64,000 nt of DNA from Nageia nagi (Eukaryota; Pinophyta), in NCBI GenBank assembly GCA_050084985.1, contig JBITNC010000001.1:186248001-186312000 (forward strand). The letters are read 5' to 3'. The position numbers and the translations under genes are program-made. This document shows, in pieces, positions 34,829 to 47,690 of the stretch (position 1 is its first letter; each line of letters opens with the position of its first letter). A model generated the notes under the pieces. That model worked only from the letters and a program-made list of their open reading frames with translations, was not told where the DNA came from and ran no database searches.

Positions 34829-35219
34829 AAGCCTCCCCCCTTGAAATGATTTCCCTCAAGTAATGATAGAATATTGTAGCATATTATCTTCCAAGAATCC
34901 TTTAGCCTTATTGAATATAATCTATCAAAGTGAAATTCAACTTCAATATGTCTCCTCTATGGTGAAGGTTCTATGTGAAACATTGAAGTTTTAACCTCAT
35001 ATATCAATAATGCATGCAAAAATTCTAATATGCTACTACTATCACCTCTTATGAAGTTTCAAAATGCATGCAAGCACTCTAGTGTTGTTATACTTAAGAA
35101 ACATGGTGGTATGTGCATATGGAAGCATCCTAAAAGTTGTACCTATTAAAACCTCAAGTAAATCATGCATGAAATAAAATAAGGGGAGCCTTTTCTTCAT
35201 ATCTAAGGCAAAGCCTTCC

Positions 35220-35790
35220 CTAATCTCAATGTGGGATCCTAAACTTTCTATGCTACCAATATAGGGCCAAAATCCCTCCTAACATCCAACATGAGATACA
35301 AAGTTGCTATATTTCCAAGCCTTTCCAAGTTCAACATGGTATGCTAGTACTATATCAAGCCAATTTTTTGGTGCCCAAGCCTCTTCAATCCTAATGTGAG
35401 ATGCCCAAAATCCTCCATGCTCACCATCATGTACTAAAGTCTCTCAATATCCCATGTGAGGTGTATAAGCTTCCTTGAGTCCAATGTGGGGTGCAAGAGC
35501 CCCTCCAATACAAATCTCTATCTTTAAGTCTCCTTAGTGTCCCATGTGAGGTGTAGAATTTCCTTTGAGTCCAACATAAGGTAGAAAGCCTTCTCAAGGA
35601 CCAACTTGAGGTGCAAGAGGTGATATAAGATCAACATATAGTACCTAGCCTCCCCAAGCTCCAACATGGTGTGTAGAAGGACCTCTAAGCTCCACACTAG
35701 GTGTCGAAGCTCCTTGATATTCAATGTGGGGTATGGGATGTCTTCATCACTACTTGAATTATGCTAGGCCCCTTCATATCCAACATGATC
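35220..35790 (-). repeat. Uninterrupted 30-bp tandem array (unit 2)
   Basis: Same array as in unit 1 but continuous across the TRIM target site. A 66-codon minus-strand frame (35524-35724) translates it as a Leu/Met-rich degenerate 10-residue repeat (for example VLLHTMLELGEARYYML). Confidence 0.8.
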
Positions 35791-35869
35791 TCATATTCTT
35801 CTTCTTCCTTATTTTGGGAAAACTCAATCATTTCTAGCCTTTTATTATCAACATGTGGGAAATTATCTT

Positions 35870-36270
35870 GAATTTGCTACAATGTATGGGTATTCCCATT
35901 AATCTCAAACCTCATGATGAGCTTCTAGTAGTTGCTATGAATGTCACCCAACTCAAATACCCACTACATGCATAAAATGATATGAGTATGTCCCTTCAAA
36001 ATATAGACATAGGAGTTACCCTTCACTATTTAGCTTTGCAATCTCACCCCAAACCTCTCAATGAGTTGTTCCACCAAGGTGAGTTTCCCATTGGCATTGG
36101 AAAATCTAAACCCTTCAAATTCCTTGTTATCTAGTTGTTTTCTTCTTATAAAACCTTCATCAATGAATTTATGGGATGATTCAAGATATATCAAGTCCAT
36201 CACATCCTAGCCACCTACTTGCTCCACCACCTTAAATGTGATGTACTTCTTCACTCTATGGAGTTAAGCA
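35870..36270 (-). pseudogene. Protease relic of the minus-strand element (unit 2)
   Basis: Counterpart of 22380-22790 with the HNFIDE-type block and FEGF..NANGKLTLVEQLIE. It has extra small indels relative to unit 1 and no catalytic Asp-Ser-Gly. Confidence 0.65.
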
Positions 36271-36279
36271 ATCATGCTC

Positions 36280-37480
36280 CCTAATGAGTCTTATGCCTTA
36301 GGTATTTCTTTATCTAGCATTTCCATACAAAGATCCAAGTTTGAATCATCTATATATTTATCTAAAAATACCTCAATATAATGTACCTATCCTTTGACTT
36401 GGAAATGGTGCCCTAGCTCCTAAGTCTTTTTATAGAAGAAGCACTTGCCTTCTTCCCTCAACTTCCTTTGAGTGGTTGTGTTCAATTGGTTCATTTGAGG
36501 TAGGGGAAAGGGCTTGGACCTACTAGGTACCTCCTTCTCTACAAATATCTTTCAAGTTATTTGCCCCTTATACATTTTTTCTTGATTGATTGATTTCATG
36601 GTCAAATCCAGATCATATGCAACCCAAATAGCATCATCAAGGTTCCTTGGTAAAGATACCTTGACTATCCCTTGCAATTTCTCTATTAGTTCCTCTATAA
36701 AGAGGAATGTTAATTGCTCCTTAGTAATGTGGTGGATTATGAATGCAATATTTTGATAATAAGACACATACTCACTTACAAAACCCTACCGTCTCATTGA
36801 TGTTAATTCTATAAAATAATCATTCTTCATCTTTTTATCAAACCTCTTCACCAAACTCCTAGAAAACTTATGAAAAGAGGTAATATTTAAGTAATCTTGG
36901 CAACTAACTCCATGCTTCCACCATTCAAGGGAATCACTCTCATAGTATAATGATGCAAAATATATTGCATCCTCCTTTACCATATTTAGGATAAAGGTGA
37001 AGTAGTTCTAGAACTGATGTAGCCAAGCCCGAGGCATCATCCTCTTGCCATCATAGAGTAGCACCTACATCTTGTTGATCTTTTATTGTAGGTTCATTTT
37101 TTCTCCCCATAAGTTTCTCTAAAAATATGTGCTATGTGAGGTATTACCTTTTAGCCTTAAGATTTCTATGTAGTCATTGAAGTTCATGTATCTCCTCAAA
37201 CCTAAATCCAACATGGAATACTCCCTAAAAATCTATTTCATCTCTAAAGGACTAGGAACTTGATTCTTTGCCCATTCTATGGACTTCTTGGAAAACATAG
37301 GCTTATATGGATTTGGAATAATGGGTTTCATCTTGATATTCCCAACATCCTTCTATAAGAACCTCCCTAGGAGAGGTTTAGTTCCTTGCTGAACTCTATG
37401 AGAGTGATGACCTATGGATCCATGGTTAGTGGATCCTCTATAGGATCTCCTTAGGCTTAGTGTATTCTTTCATACTTACA
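36280..37480 (-). pseudogene. gag: gag relic of the minus-strand element (unit 2)
   Basis: Counterpart of the unit 1 gag. It keeps SYYQNIAFIIHHITKEQLTF in frame with FLFIEELIEKLQGIVKVSLP, plus the SLEWWKHG block. The zinc-knuckle remnant reads GKCFFYKK here, one indel closer to the family pattern CFxCxxxxHxxxxC. Confidence 0.82.
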
Positions 37481-37539
37481 CTTTGGGAACATGGTAATAT
37501 TCAAGTGTTCCTTATTATTTCATTCATATCAAAAAATAT

Positions 37540-39320
37540 TTCATAATTCCCACCTCTTTTTCACCTTTTCATATTTGTAAATAATGATAAGGAGTCTTTT
37601 CTCTACACTTAGTCTTTTGTCAAAATTTTGGTCAAGTCTAAAAGTTCTAGGTATTGTCAATAGTCTGGGTATTATTTATATGTATGTAAATCTTAACCAT
37701 TTTTATATTAATGTCTAGTCGCTATGTAGTAGGTGTTGTGGTAAATATTAGGAATTAATATTAGTCAATTTGAGTGTTTTTTTGGTAATTGTACATAAAG
37801 GGAGAGTCATAGGTCATAGAAATTTGATCAAAGTCATTTTTGGGAGTTAATGTACCATGTCCAGGTAGTATCATAATATATAAGGAAAGTAATTATCTAA
37901 GTCAAAATCTAAGAGTTATAGAAGTATAGGTATTCTAAGAATTATTGTTAATAAGAGTCTTGAATTAATTCAAGTCACAATTAGGTGATGTTGTAAAGCC
38001 CATAGATTTATAAAAGAAAGTCTTAACCATCCACTTAAAACCCATAGAAAGTATCTCAAGAAGATCATCACTAGAGCCCATTGATTTTGAGTGATAATGT
38101 CATCCTTTTGATATAAAATTAGTAGGTCCTAAGATAATGAGTGATGGGTACTATCACAATCAATGGGGGATGTTTCATGAAGATAATTAATTAGAGTCCA
38201 CTAATTTTGAGTGATGATATTATATATTTTCTCTAAAATCAGCAAGCGTTAAGCAAGCCCCTATCATCATTAAAATCCCTCTAAAGAGAAATATGGCCCA
38301 CCAAAGAGAAATAAAACCTCCAAATAAAAGGAAGAATAATGGGTACGAAAGAACACCTAGGTACACTTAATCATTACTCTTTCACCCCTAAGAGCTCTAT
38401 CAATGTGTTAACCATGACTCATTTCCACATGATAGTAGCAATTCTTCTTAGAATTTCAATGATACAATATTCATTGCCCTCATTATTCTATGCAACTAGG
38501 AACTACATTGCTTATCAATAATGGTTTTAGAGAATTAGATTGCTATTGCTAGAATACAATGCCAAATCATACCAATCAATATAATAGACAATGCATCATC
38601 AATCAACTATAGTCCTAGGAGGATGCAATCAACAACAATTTAGAAGGCTTATAGCTTAAATAGTAAAATAGCTTAGAGACATTGATTTCCAAGACCTTAG
38701 TGCTGATTGTACTTGTTCACTATGTAATCTAACACAATTGTAGTTATAATTGTACATTTGTAGATGGTTTCTTTGCTATTCTTAGTTAAGAAGAGAAATT
38801 AAGTGTATTAATGGTGGACAACCACCCAATGATAGATGTAAATATATAATTAGTGGACTATTTTAAGTCCAAATGTTAGACAATCTAGCAAATTTGCCCA
38901 AGTATTTAAGATGTTTTCATATGTAATAATGCAATTTGCTAATGCTTTTCTCATGTGGTTTTTTATTATACTTTGTGAATGTTATGTATGAAATGCTATC
39001 TTAGGTTGTGGCTTTGTATTGTGATTACAAGACCCTAAGGTAAAGATAGTTTATTATTCTTAATCTTGGCTATGGATTGTTGCCTATGCTGTAATGCCCA
39101 AGTTATGTAGTGTTAATTTGTTTTGTTAGTTTAATGTGTTTATATTTTTCCTATTAATCTTATCCATTTTATCTCTTTCCAATTACTTTTAACCTTAATC
39201 ATAGATAGGAACTAGCTTATAACCCAAAGATTGAGTAGAAAACCAACATAAGTGCATTTCCGACCACCTTTTGCTCTTTCAAGGACCCTACTATTGCAGG
39301 AAATGGAAAACACATCTAGA
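37540..39320. other. Non-coding block inside the minus-strand element (unit 2)
   Basis: Unit 2 copy of 24040-25840; possible solo LTR with unresolved ends. Confidence 0.35.
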
Positions 39321-39827
39321 ATAAACCCTTTAGGTTACATTATACTGATCAACTCTTAGCTCCCTTTATGATTTTTCCTCCTCCTATAGCTCTTCTCCTT
39401 CATTAGGGATAGGATGTGGGGGGATCATGTACTTCTTTGACACTTCTTAAGCTTTAACATGTCTTTAAACTATATTTAATTATTTTTGCATGGTGGTGAT
39501 GGGTCCTATAATAATATGGATGATCAATATGAGATCATTAAATCTTATCTTAGTTGTGGATTCCATATCCAAAGTAGCTTCTCCTCTTGGACAATGTGAT
39601 TCTTCACCTTATCACCTCATTCTCCTCACTAGAATCATCCATATTTGAAACGTCATTCATTGAAGATTGATGATCCTCTACTTGGTGGATCTATGAGGGG
39701 TCTCTTCATGCTATTATTTTTTCTTTTCCTTCTATATGCCATCTCACTTTTTATGCTTGACTTGGTGTAGTAGTTGTAAATGGTAGGTTTCATTCATAGG
39801 TTAGATAGATCTAAGTTTTAATACCAT

Positions 39828-41048
39828 TATAAAAGCCTAAATTCAATTTATTATAAAATTAAGCAAATTCAATTGAACAAGCACCCCCATATAGCCTAGA
39901 AGGGCATAAATAATCATAATTAACCTTAATATACAAACATTAGGGTTAGGGATTTAGATACAAGTAAACATAACCTTACAATACTAACATCTGATCAAGA
40001 CTAGTAGATACAAGTATGCAATATCTCATAATACCAACATATAGCTCATACAAATATATACATGTATAAATAATCTAATGATGCCAATACAAAATAATAT
40101 AAAATAAAACAAATAAAATCTAATATTCCATAGCTTACATTAATGATGCAGAATGAACACAAATACAATACCATGCCCTAAGGGCTCAATGTTATTCTCT
40201 AAGAATCCAACTAGGGCATAACTTGTGTCACTATTATTAGATGAATGGATAATGGATGGGACAACCTCACTCCCTTAGAATATAAATCCTTTCCAGCAAA
40301 GGATCCCTTCTCAAACCTTGGATATCAATTGAATGATAGAAGCATGACCTTGAAATACCATTGAATGGGCTATGGTGCTACACCAAATTTATAGATTAAT
40401 AGGAACCCTAAGCCTATCAACCCTTTTAGATGTTGCACCTAGTGATGTTGCTTGATCTTGCACCAATACTTATTTCCATAGTATGGCATGAGTAATATTA
40501 TCAAATCTATATCGCCATTAGTAAGGCTCCAAGGGCTAATATAGCTTTCCTAGGTCTAAATCTGACCTCAAAGTCATCATCTAGTCCCCTTTAGAACTAA
40601 TGATAACACTTAGGAGTCATTATAGGCCAAACATTATTATTTGGGCCTCCCTAATTCTCCACATTGATCATTAAGCTCAATATGAGCTCAATGATGCATG
40701 CATTGGTAAAAAAGGCATGATTGGTCATATAAGGGGCAACAAGGGTGTCATGGGACGATGTGGCGATATAAAAGTCTCCTCAAGGTTGGTGTCTATGTAT
40801 AAGTCCTCATCCATGCTTTAGATGCTAAATATAGCTTAGGATTCCAATAATCATGTTTTGAGATCTCCAAGTAAAATAAAACACACCAAACTATACTTAG
40901 GAGCGAGATGTCCCACTTGGGGCTCATAGTGGGTTCAAAAAACCTTATCCCAAGTACTAACTAATAAAACATAACTAATGATTAAATATGTATAGAGAGG
41001 AAATCTATTGGATTCCATAATGTACAATAATTAAAGTGTGAAATAATA
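39828..41048 (-). repeat. 5' LTR of the minus-strand element (unit 2)
   Basis: Corresponds to 26359-27578. PBS lies immediately to the left. Confidence 0.87.
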
Positions 41049-41586
41049 GAATCCTTGAATCTAATTGATTCAAGTATATTTAAGGATCTTTGCATTTAAA
41101 GCATTTAAAGATTTTTAAGGTTTTAAAGTGTTACATATTGTATTTAACCATGATAACATATAAAGCTTACTTCTATAGTTTTAATCCACCATTGAATTTA
41201 TCCAAAGAACACATAAAATAAATCATTTGTACAATAGACATACAAAATTTGTTTGATCTCAATGAATTGAGGGCTTGGGGGCTCACATATCATTTTAAGT
41301 GAAGAGAATCACTTCATGCTCACCAAGGTACCTCAAAGGGCTTGGTTTTAAAGGTCCACCTTCCCATTTAGATGTATTCAGGGTTTCTTAAAGTTCTTGC
41401 GAAATTCAAGCTTAATATTCAAAGATATAAAATTACCTTTATAAATATTGCTAACTAATGCTCATTAAGTAAAGCAAAGTTATGTAATTTTGAAGTTTAT
41501 GTATGTATTTGACTTGTTTCTATTAGTCAAGCTATATATAGCATGAATTTTGATGTACAAGAAAAAGTATAAGGACATCCATAGGG

Positions 41587-42027
41587 GAAATGCCTTTCTA
41601 CCTAATGTATGGTGATGAAGCTATAGCTCTACTTGAGATAGAAATCCCATCTCTTCATGTCTCACTTTATGGCCTCATTCTCAACGAGGATAGAAGGAAA
41701 GCTAGATTAACCCAATTAGAGATCTTGGATGAAAAATGGGTTAATGCTCTAGAACACTTTCATGTCTATAATTATAGAGTCCAAAAGGCCTATAGCAAAA
41801 AGATCAAGCCTAAAGACTTCAAAGTTGGTGATCTGGTCTTAAAAGAAAACCTTTCCAACACTAAAGTTTTGAAAAATGAAAAGAAAGAAATGTTCAAACC
41901 TAACTAGATAGGTTTTTACATTGTCATTGAAAATTATGGAAAATATGCATATATATTATCTATAATTAAGGGTAAAAAATATCATAATCCAATTAATGTT
42001 ATGCATCTAAAAAAAATTTATATTTGA
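41587..42027 (+). pseudogene. C-terminal part of a Tat-lineage integrase (unit 2)
   Basis: Unit 2 copy of 28088-28556: MPFYLMYGDEAIALLEIEIP, LTQLEILDEKWVNALEHF, KIKPKDFKVGDLVLKENL, a TAG stop after MFKPN (Trp in the family), then FYIVIENYGKYAYILS and a terminal KKIYI stop. Only a handful of amino acids differ between the units. Confidence 0.88.
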
Positions 42028-42611
42028 CCTTTTTTGTAAACACATGCATTTCTACATCTTTTCATGCTAACATTTGAAGAAATTAAGGTAGTAATCTAGT
42101 GATGCCATTGTATTTTTGGTGACACCACTAAGTTTAAATGGTTAGAAATATCCAAAATTTGATCATTTCTTTATAATCATGATAAATCAATGAAAAGTTA
42201 TTTTATTTCTTTACTTTTATTTCACTTCTGTAAAGAGTTGCTTATCACAAAATTATGCTTGGAAAAATATATCAATATTATATTTCATTTTAGTATTATT
42301 GTTCATATCATTTGTCAACCTTTGTAAGGAAGGGGAACTCTTATTAATAAATCCATGGAAACATGGTGGATTGTAAAATTAAGTTGGTCAATATTATCAT
42401 TTGGCACCTTTGTAAGGAAGGGCCATCCATATCAAAAAATCCATGGAAACATGGTGGCTTGGGAAACCAAGTTGATCAATCTAAATTGATTATCATCTTC
42501 ATCAAATCTTGGTGGGTATATCATGAAGGACATGTTTCTTTTTTTTTATGTTGGATTACTCCTATGATGAGAGGTCCATCATGTCACAACCAAGTCAAAG
42601 AGGGGGCATAA
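42028..42611 (+). other. Tail of the Tat fragment with 88-bp duplication and PPT (unit 2)
   Basis: CTTTGTAAGG at 42320 and 42408 marks the 88-bp period. PPT AAAGAGGGGGCATAA ends just before the LTR start at 42612. Confidence 0.7.
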
Positions 42612-43770
42612 TATAGATGCAAAATTGGGGCATCCAAAGCTTTTCCCATAAGATAAATTTTCAGAGAGTATTTTCTTTCTCATCTTGTTATACTTTGAAT
42701 TTATGCTTTGATTATCTTTTTTCTCAAAAGCATAAAAACATATTCAAAGTGGAACATCTATTAACACCTAAAAATTAATTGTAATTTAATTAAAATACCC
42801 TTTTAGGTATTCAAAATAATTTATTTAATTTATTAATTAAATGCTCTTTAGAATATGCACTCTCATCTACCTTTATGTTTTGAGGTAATAGGTCGACTTA
42901 GTATCACAATAAGCCTAATGAGGAATATTAGCATTAGATTTATTTCCTATAAATGTAGAAGGGTTGTGAATGATCAAATATATGACATGACATGATATAA
43001 TCATGAATCCTTGATATATAGTAATATACTTATATCATTCTTTACCAATGTTTTCAATACCACCTATCATCTCTAGATTTTATTGTATCTAAGCACCTCT
43101 ACATTCCTACAATATTTCATCCATTCATGAAAGAGATTCCATGCATTGAAGGTGGTATGAGGATACTAAGTGAAAGAAAGAAGCATTATGGAATAGTAAC
43201 CAAGCAACACCATTGGGTTCCTAGCATTAGAGATGGGTTGAGGTTAGATTTGTGGCTCCATTATTCAAAGAAGCTCTTTGTTCATCCTCTTCCAATTGGA
43301 TTTCATATTTGTTCTTTGTCATAGGTAAAGTACAATTTTGTATCTTTTGTAAATTTAGCTTTAATAGGTCAAGGTCAATTGGTTCATTATCACCTTTCAT
43401 GTCATTGATTTCTTATTATTTCATGGTAAATTTGTTAAATTAATATTCTATAAATAATCCTAATTATTATTATTTTAGGTATAACAATAATATGTGAGAA
43501 AAAATCATAAGTGTGCAAGTGATCAAATGAATTAGGAGCAAAAATGAATTAGCAAAGGAAGTTCTATTTTGATTTTGATTTATATACCTCTTTGGAAAAC
43601 TTAAGTTAAAGTGGCTAGATACACACTTTCACTTCTAGTTTAGGTTTAACTAACTTTTGCTCTATTTTTGAAATTTAAGTAGTTTGATTTTGTATAATAA
43701 TATATTAAGTGTAAATAAAATAATGAATCAAAGCATGCTAATTCAATAAAATACATATACTCATAAAAGT
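42612..43770 (+). repeat. 3' LTR of the Tat fragment (unit 2; right end uncertain)
   Basis: Starts TATAGATGCAAAATTGGGGC after the PPT. The right end is placed before a T-run followed by TTGGTGTCCAAACATAGCG, which resembles a primer-binding site, but no partner LTR exists to confirm it. Confidence 0.4.
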
Positions 43771-44643
43771 ATTTTTTTTGGTGTCCAAACATAGCGAACC
43801 CCTTGGATAGGGTAAATGATTTGCATAGTAAAAGGAGGATACTTGGTAAGAAATAAAAGAAATTGCATTTTGATAAAATAAGAAATTTATGTAATTAATT
43901 AGTTTTCAAGTAACATTTAGTTGTCACTTAATGGTTAGTTATCTTAAAGTTGACAAGAAAATTTTGTAACTAAAATAGCATAGTTGAATAGCTAGGTCTT
44001 TCCACCTCCCTTCCATCTTATAAAAGGATGGTGATATTATTTTTGTAAACTCTCTCACTATTTCAAGAAATTGATATATTTTTTAATACAAAAGATTAAT
44101 AAGAAGACATGATTGCTCTTATAATGTCATTTTGTTGATGTTACTATTATATGGTTACTTTTTTTACTAATTAATCAGTAAACTAGTGTTACATGTGATT
44201 ACAATATCCTACTAAAAAGAATGCAAGCATTGTAACAAGTTTTATAATTGATAGCAAAAATCAATAATAGTGAATCAATATTGATTTAGGATAGATTTAT
44301 AGAGTAAAGACTATATTTATTCTTTTAAACTATTATATGGGGATATTCTTGATTATTTTAGCTTTAAGAAAGCATTGCAACTAAAGATAGCATAAACCTT
44401 TCCTCTTACCAATAAATTAATAAATAAAGAATGTTTTCTAATCAATAACTACTACAAGAATTCCTTAGTTTCGAGCTAGTTGAAGAAGAAAGTTAAATCC
44501 TATTAAGGAGAACCTAATCAAAAGGAGGATTTCATAATGTTTTGTTGTCCCTTTTTCTCTTGCAAGAAAAATTGATTTAACATGAGTCATATGTGTATGG
44601 TGGATCTTGGGAGAATAGGAGAGATCCATAACAATGGCTAATT
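43771..44643 (+). other. Possible leader sequence, non-coding
   Basis: A/T-rich sequence between the putative LTR end and the gag fragment, absent from unit 1 because of the 1.9-kb deletion. No domain recognised. Confidence 0.35.
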
Positions 44644-45115
44644 AGGATACATGTGTCCTTGTTTGATGGGAGAGATAAGATGACAACTTGAGCATGGATA
44701 TAGAAGCTATAAATCTATTTTACACTCAATCCCATGATAGAGGAGAATACCATATGGTTTACCACCCTTAATTTGGATGGTATAGCATATGAATTATGGT
44801 AGCATGAGATGACCATGAAAGGTCATGTAACAATCACCTTATTTGATATATTCATTCAAAGGATAATGGATCAATTTTATAGGAAGGATGAAGATGATTA
44901 TTTCAAGGACCTAATGATAATGAATCAAAGAGGGTCTATGGAAGAATATATATGGTAGAAGTTCAACAAATTATAATGATGGTTTCTAGCATCTCAAAGA
45001 AGAGGATCACTTTCCTCTTCACAAAAGGGTTGGTGGAGCTATTAAGTAGTTTGGTCAAGGCCTTATCCCTTATGTAGCTATATGATACCATCAAGAGGAT
45101 GTTGGATTTGGAGCA
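44644..45115 (+). pseudogene. gag: gag fragment, only in unit 2
   Basis: Frame reads RIHVSLFDGRDKMTT then stop, IYFTLNPMIEENTIWFTTLN, LDGIAYELW, FDIFIQRIMDQFYRKDEDDY, FKDLMIMNQRGSMEEYIW. This matches the chromovirus gag start (KIxxPLFDGKD) through EWW, RFDRKDE and GSVEEYI. At least four stops, mostly at Trp or Gln positions. The last bases (from about 45106) survive in unit 1 at about 29738. The family differs from the Tat integrase upstream, so these are pieces of two elements. Confidence 0.82.
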
Positions 45116-45157
45116 TAGCATTATGAGCACTAAAGAAACCATACCACCTATGATGGT

Positions 45158-45847
45158 TGTATACCCTAAATTATGTAAATACTAAATATAAACACAAAAT
45201 AGGTCTATGAAGATGACAATTATTCAAATATACTAATAAATAAATGAAAAGAGTGCATTAGATTATTATAGGGAAATTCTCAAGGTATGGTAAGATAATA
45301 CAAAGGATTGGATTAGATTATATATGGACTCAATGATGATATGAAACTATGTAAACTAGCATTTTTCATCTCCTTTATCTATAGCTTTGGATCACTAGGG
45401 ATTATATCACAAGAAATATGCAAGATTTATAATGTTGACATACTAAAACCTATAAAATCATATTGTACACAAAAGCATAATATATAATAAAGCACATATC
45501 ATAAAACATCCTTGAATAAGTGGCATTTAGAGATACCATAAGTATGATGTATGGGATAATCACCTATCAAAGAGATCTGATAGGGATGTCAACCTTCAAC
45601 TCCTTTTTCTATAACCTATAAGGATATGGAAAGGAGTGAAAGTTGAATCATACAAATAATATAATCTTTTTTGTATTCAAGATACTTTAAAATATGAATC
45701 ATGGTAAATGATATAGTATTTAATATAACACATGATATTGCATTGTAATATTAACTTTATCTTAACACATGCAATATTGCTTTTAATACTTAAAGAGGTC
45801 TAAAATATGATTTATTAAATAAATAATAAATTATCTTTAGGCATCCA
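45158..45847 (-). repeat. Minus-strand Tat-type 3' LTR with PPT (unit 2)
   Basis: Same as 29791-30480, same length. Minus-strand PPT AAAGTGGGTCAAAATA at 45848-45863. Confidence 0.75.
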
Positions 45848-45991
45848 TATTTTGACCCACTTTGGATATGAAATGAAAATAATTAAAATTGCATAATCCA
45901 AATAAGCTTAGAGAAGTAAAAAAATTCAAAGTTAAAGTAAACTTCCCTTTCATGATTTGTGTGCTAAGTATGATATCTCATTTTCCCCCTT

Positions 45992-46695
45992 ATTTATACA
46001 AATTGGACCATATCAAGTGGTTCTCTATAAGAGAAGTACTAATTATAGAGGTATCTATTTTTGGAGACAAATCAAAGACTAAAATTTGGAGGTAATCATT
46101 GTGTAGAACCACACCTCCAACAATGTGTAATAATATTTTTGGGCAATTAATGGTGTACATTTTGATGAATCAATAGGGGAAGTTGAAGGGGTATAAACAT
46201 TTTGAGTATTTGAATGGTTCAATATCTTCAATCAACATATTGAATATGGTTCTAGGCTTATTTAATGGTGTGCTACTCTTCGATTCAATGAATGGAGTTT
46301 TAGAGAGTTTTTTTAAGTTTCGGGATTGTAAATATTTAAAGGAAGACCACAATTCATTACAATTTTTTTGTAATTATGAAGTTGGTATCCTTTTTGTAAG
46401 AGATTGTAGTAGTGTTCTAGGAGATGGTATTTCCCTATGCATGTAATATTGTAATATCCATAGATAATAATAAGAGAAGACTACAATTCCATGCTAGATT
46501 AACCCATATTGGATGAACTAAGCTAAATCATTATGTTGATATTATTGTGTGTTTTAAGATTATTAGTTTGTAGTTTTACATTATGCAATTTTAAAATTAT
46601 ATGCAAGTAATGGATATCATAATGGTGAATATTTTTTGTTTGAATCTGTAAGTGAGGATTTGAATATGCTATAAGCAACCAATGATCATGAATCA
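45992..46695 (+). repeat. 5' LTR of the chromovirus (unit 2)
   Basis: Aligned with 50792-51485 from AATTGGA..ATATCAAG to GCTATAAG. The left terminal bases differ from the TGTGATC start of the 3' LTR, so the edge is approximate. The open frame 46183-46446 lies within it. Confidence 0.82.
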
Positions 46696-46697
46696 TG

Positions 46698-46710
46698 TGG
46701 TATTAGAGCT
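46698..46710 (+). other. Primer-binding site of the chromovirus
   Basis: TGGTATTAGAGCT two bases after the LTR end, complementary to initiator tRNA-Met with one change. Confidence 0.87.
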
Positions 46711-46770
46711 TGTGTACAAAACATTTAGAGCTAAAAGTTTGGGGATTTTAGGCCACTAGCTACATGATTT

Positions 46771-47300
46771 TTGATGTTTAGGAGGATATCTCAAAGACCA
46801 AAATTGATTCCAAAGGATCCTAAGGTTGGTCAAAGGTACAAAGTGATAGAAATGGATGATTCAAAGGAGCAACACTTTGCTATTTGTACCATGAAAAATC
46901 TTAATTTTGAAAAGAGATTTTTGGTAATTGAGAATAATTTGGCTTGTTTGGCTAAGTTTTTAGCTACTAGAGAAAATGTAACTGTCAATTAAGAGCAACA
47001 TAATGAAGTTGGAGTACGTGATTCATCATCTTCATCAAATTGAATTCCATTCAAAGTGAAGGCCAAAGTGGACATTCCTACTTTTGGTGGAGAGGTTGAT
47101 GCAAAAAATTTAAACAATTAGTTGAAATAATTAAAGGTTTATTTCCAAATTCATGGTGTTGTAAATGATGTTGACAAAATCTCTTTTGCTATATTAAATA
47201 TGGGTGTACATGAGGATATTGAGGGAAGTTTAGTTGTTGATGAGACAATAAATTGTCTAACCATTCAAAAGATTGAATAATCTCAAGATATTAAAGAATA
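46771..47300 (+). pseudogene. gag: gag of the chromovirus, 618 bp deleted (unit 2)
   Basis: Opens RRISQRPKLIPKDPKVGQRY and continues 73 codons before a stop, then FKVKAKVDIPTFGGEVDA. At 47211 the frame jumps from FAILNMGVH straight to EDIEGS(L/S)VVDE, losing the gag core and zinc knuckle that unit 1 keeps at 31840-32457. The deletion is a multiple of three. Confidence 0.85.
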
Positions 47301-47690
47301 AATGATTCAATTATTCCACATCAAAATCCAAACTAATAAAACTAAAGTAGATTAAATTGTTGATTTGGGTTCTTAAGAAAATTTGATTTCAAAATCTATG
47401 TTAAGTAATTAGGGATTGGAAACTTTCAACCATCCAAATTCATATCTTTTGGGTTTGGTGCATTACAATGCTAGTTTGAAAGTCACTAAACAATGTAAGT
47501 TAAAATTTACTATTTGTAAAAAGTACATTGATGAAGTTGTGGTTGATTTTGTTCCTTTAGACATTTATGGTGTTGTTCTTGGTAACCCTTATATGTGAGA
47601 GAAAGATGGTATTTATTATAGAAGATTGAACAAATTACGATTGATGAAAGATGCAAAGGTGTTTCTAGCTAGTGCAAATAAAAGCAAGTA
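47301..47690 (+). pseudogene. Aspartic protease of the chromovirus (relic)
   Basis: KVD stop IVDLGS stop ENLISKSM, with the active-site Asp in IVDLGS. Then an intact 60-codon stretch including LVHYNASLKVTKQCKLKF and the second signature VDFVPLDIYGVVLGNPYM (family D..PLD.YDV.LG.PYLW; the Trp is a TGA stop). The left part is duplicated in unit 1 up to 32668; the rest is single copy. Confidence 0.85.

Larger units (their letters stand above)
33644..41048 (-). mobile_element. Minus-strand chromovirus-like element (unit 2 copy, without TRIM)
   Basis: Same layout as 17885-27578: left LTR 33644-34828, PPT, 30-bp array, protease and gag relics, 1.8-kb non-coding block, PBS (minus strand TGGTATTAAAAC, near 39815-39826) and right LTR 39828-41048. 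Length difference from unit 1 is the 2.25-kb TRIM-like insertion. Confidence 0.85.
32671..47424 (+). repeat. Unit 2 of the 15-kb tandem duplication
   Basis: Starts with TTTCAATTTTTAAAA, homologous to 16904 onward, fused to the interrupted protease of unit 1. It ends at 47424-47429 (TTTCAA), beyond which the chromovirus continues uninterrupted, so unit 2 is on the original right side. TTTCAA is shared by both ancestral ends and the junction. It lacks the TRIM-like element, keeps the 1.9 kb deleted from unit 1, and has its own 618-bp deletion at 47211. Confidence 0.92.

Noticed and set aside
28119-45115. Integrase C-terminus and gag fragment as one element sharing an LTR
   Set aside because: The integrase is Tat type and the gag is chromovirus type, so they come from different elements.
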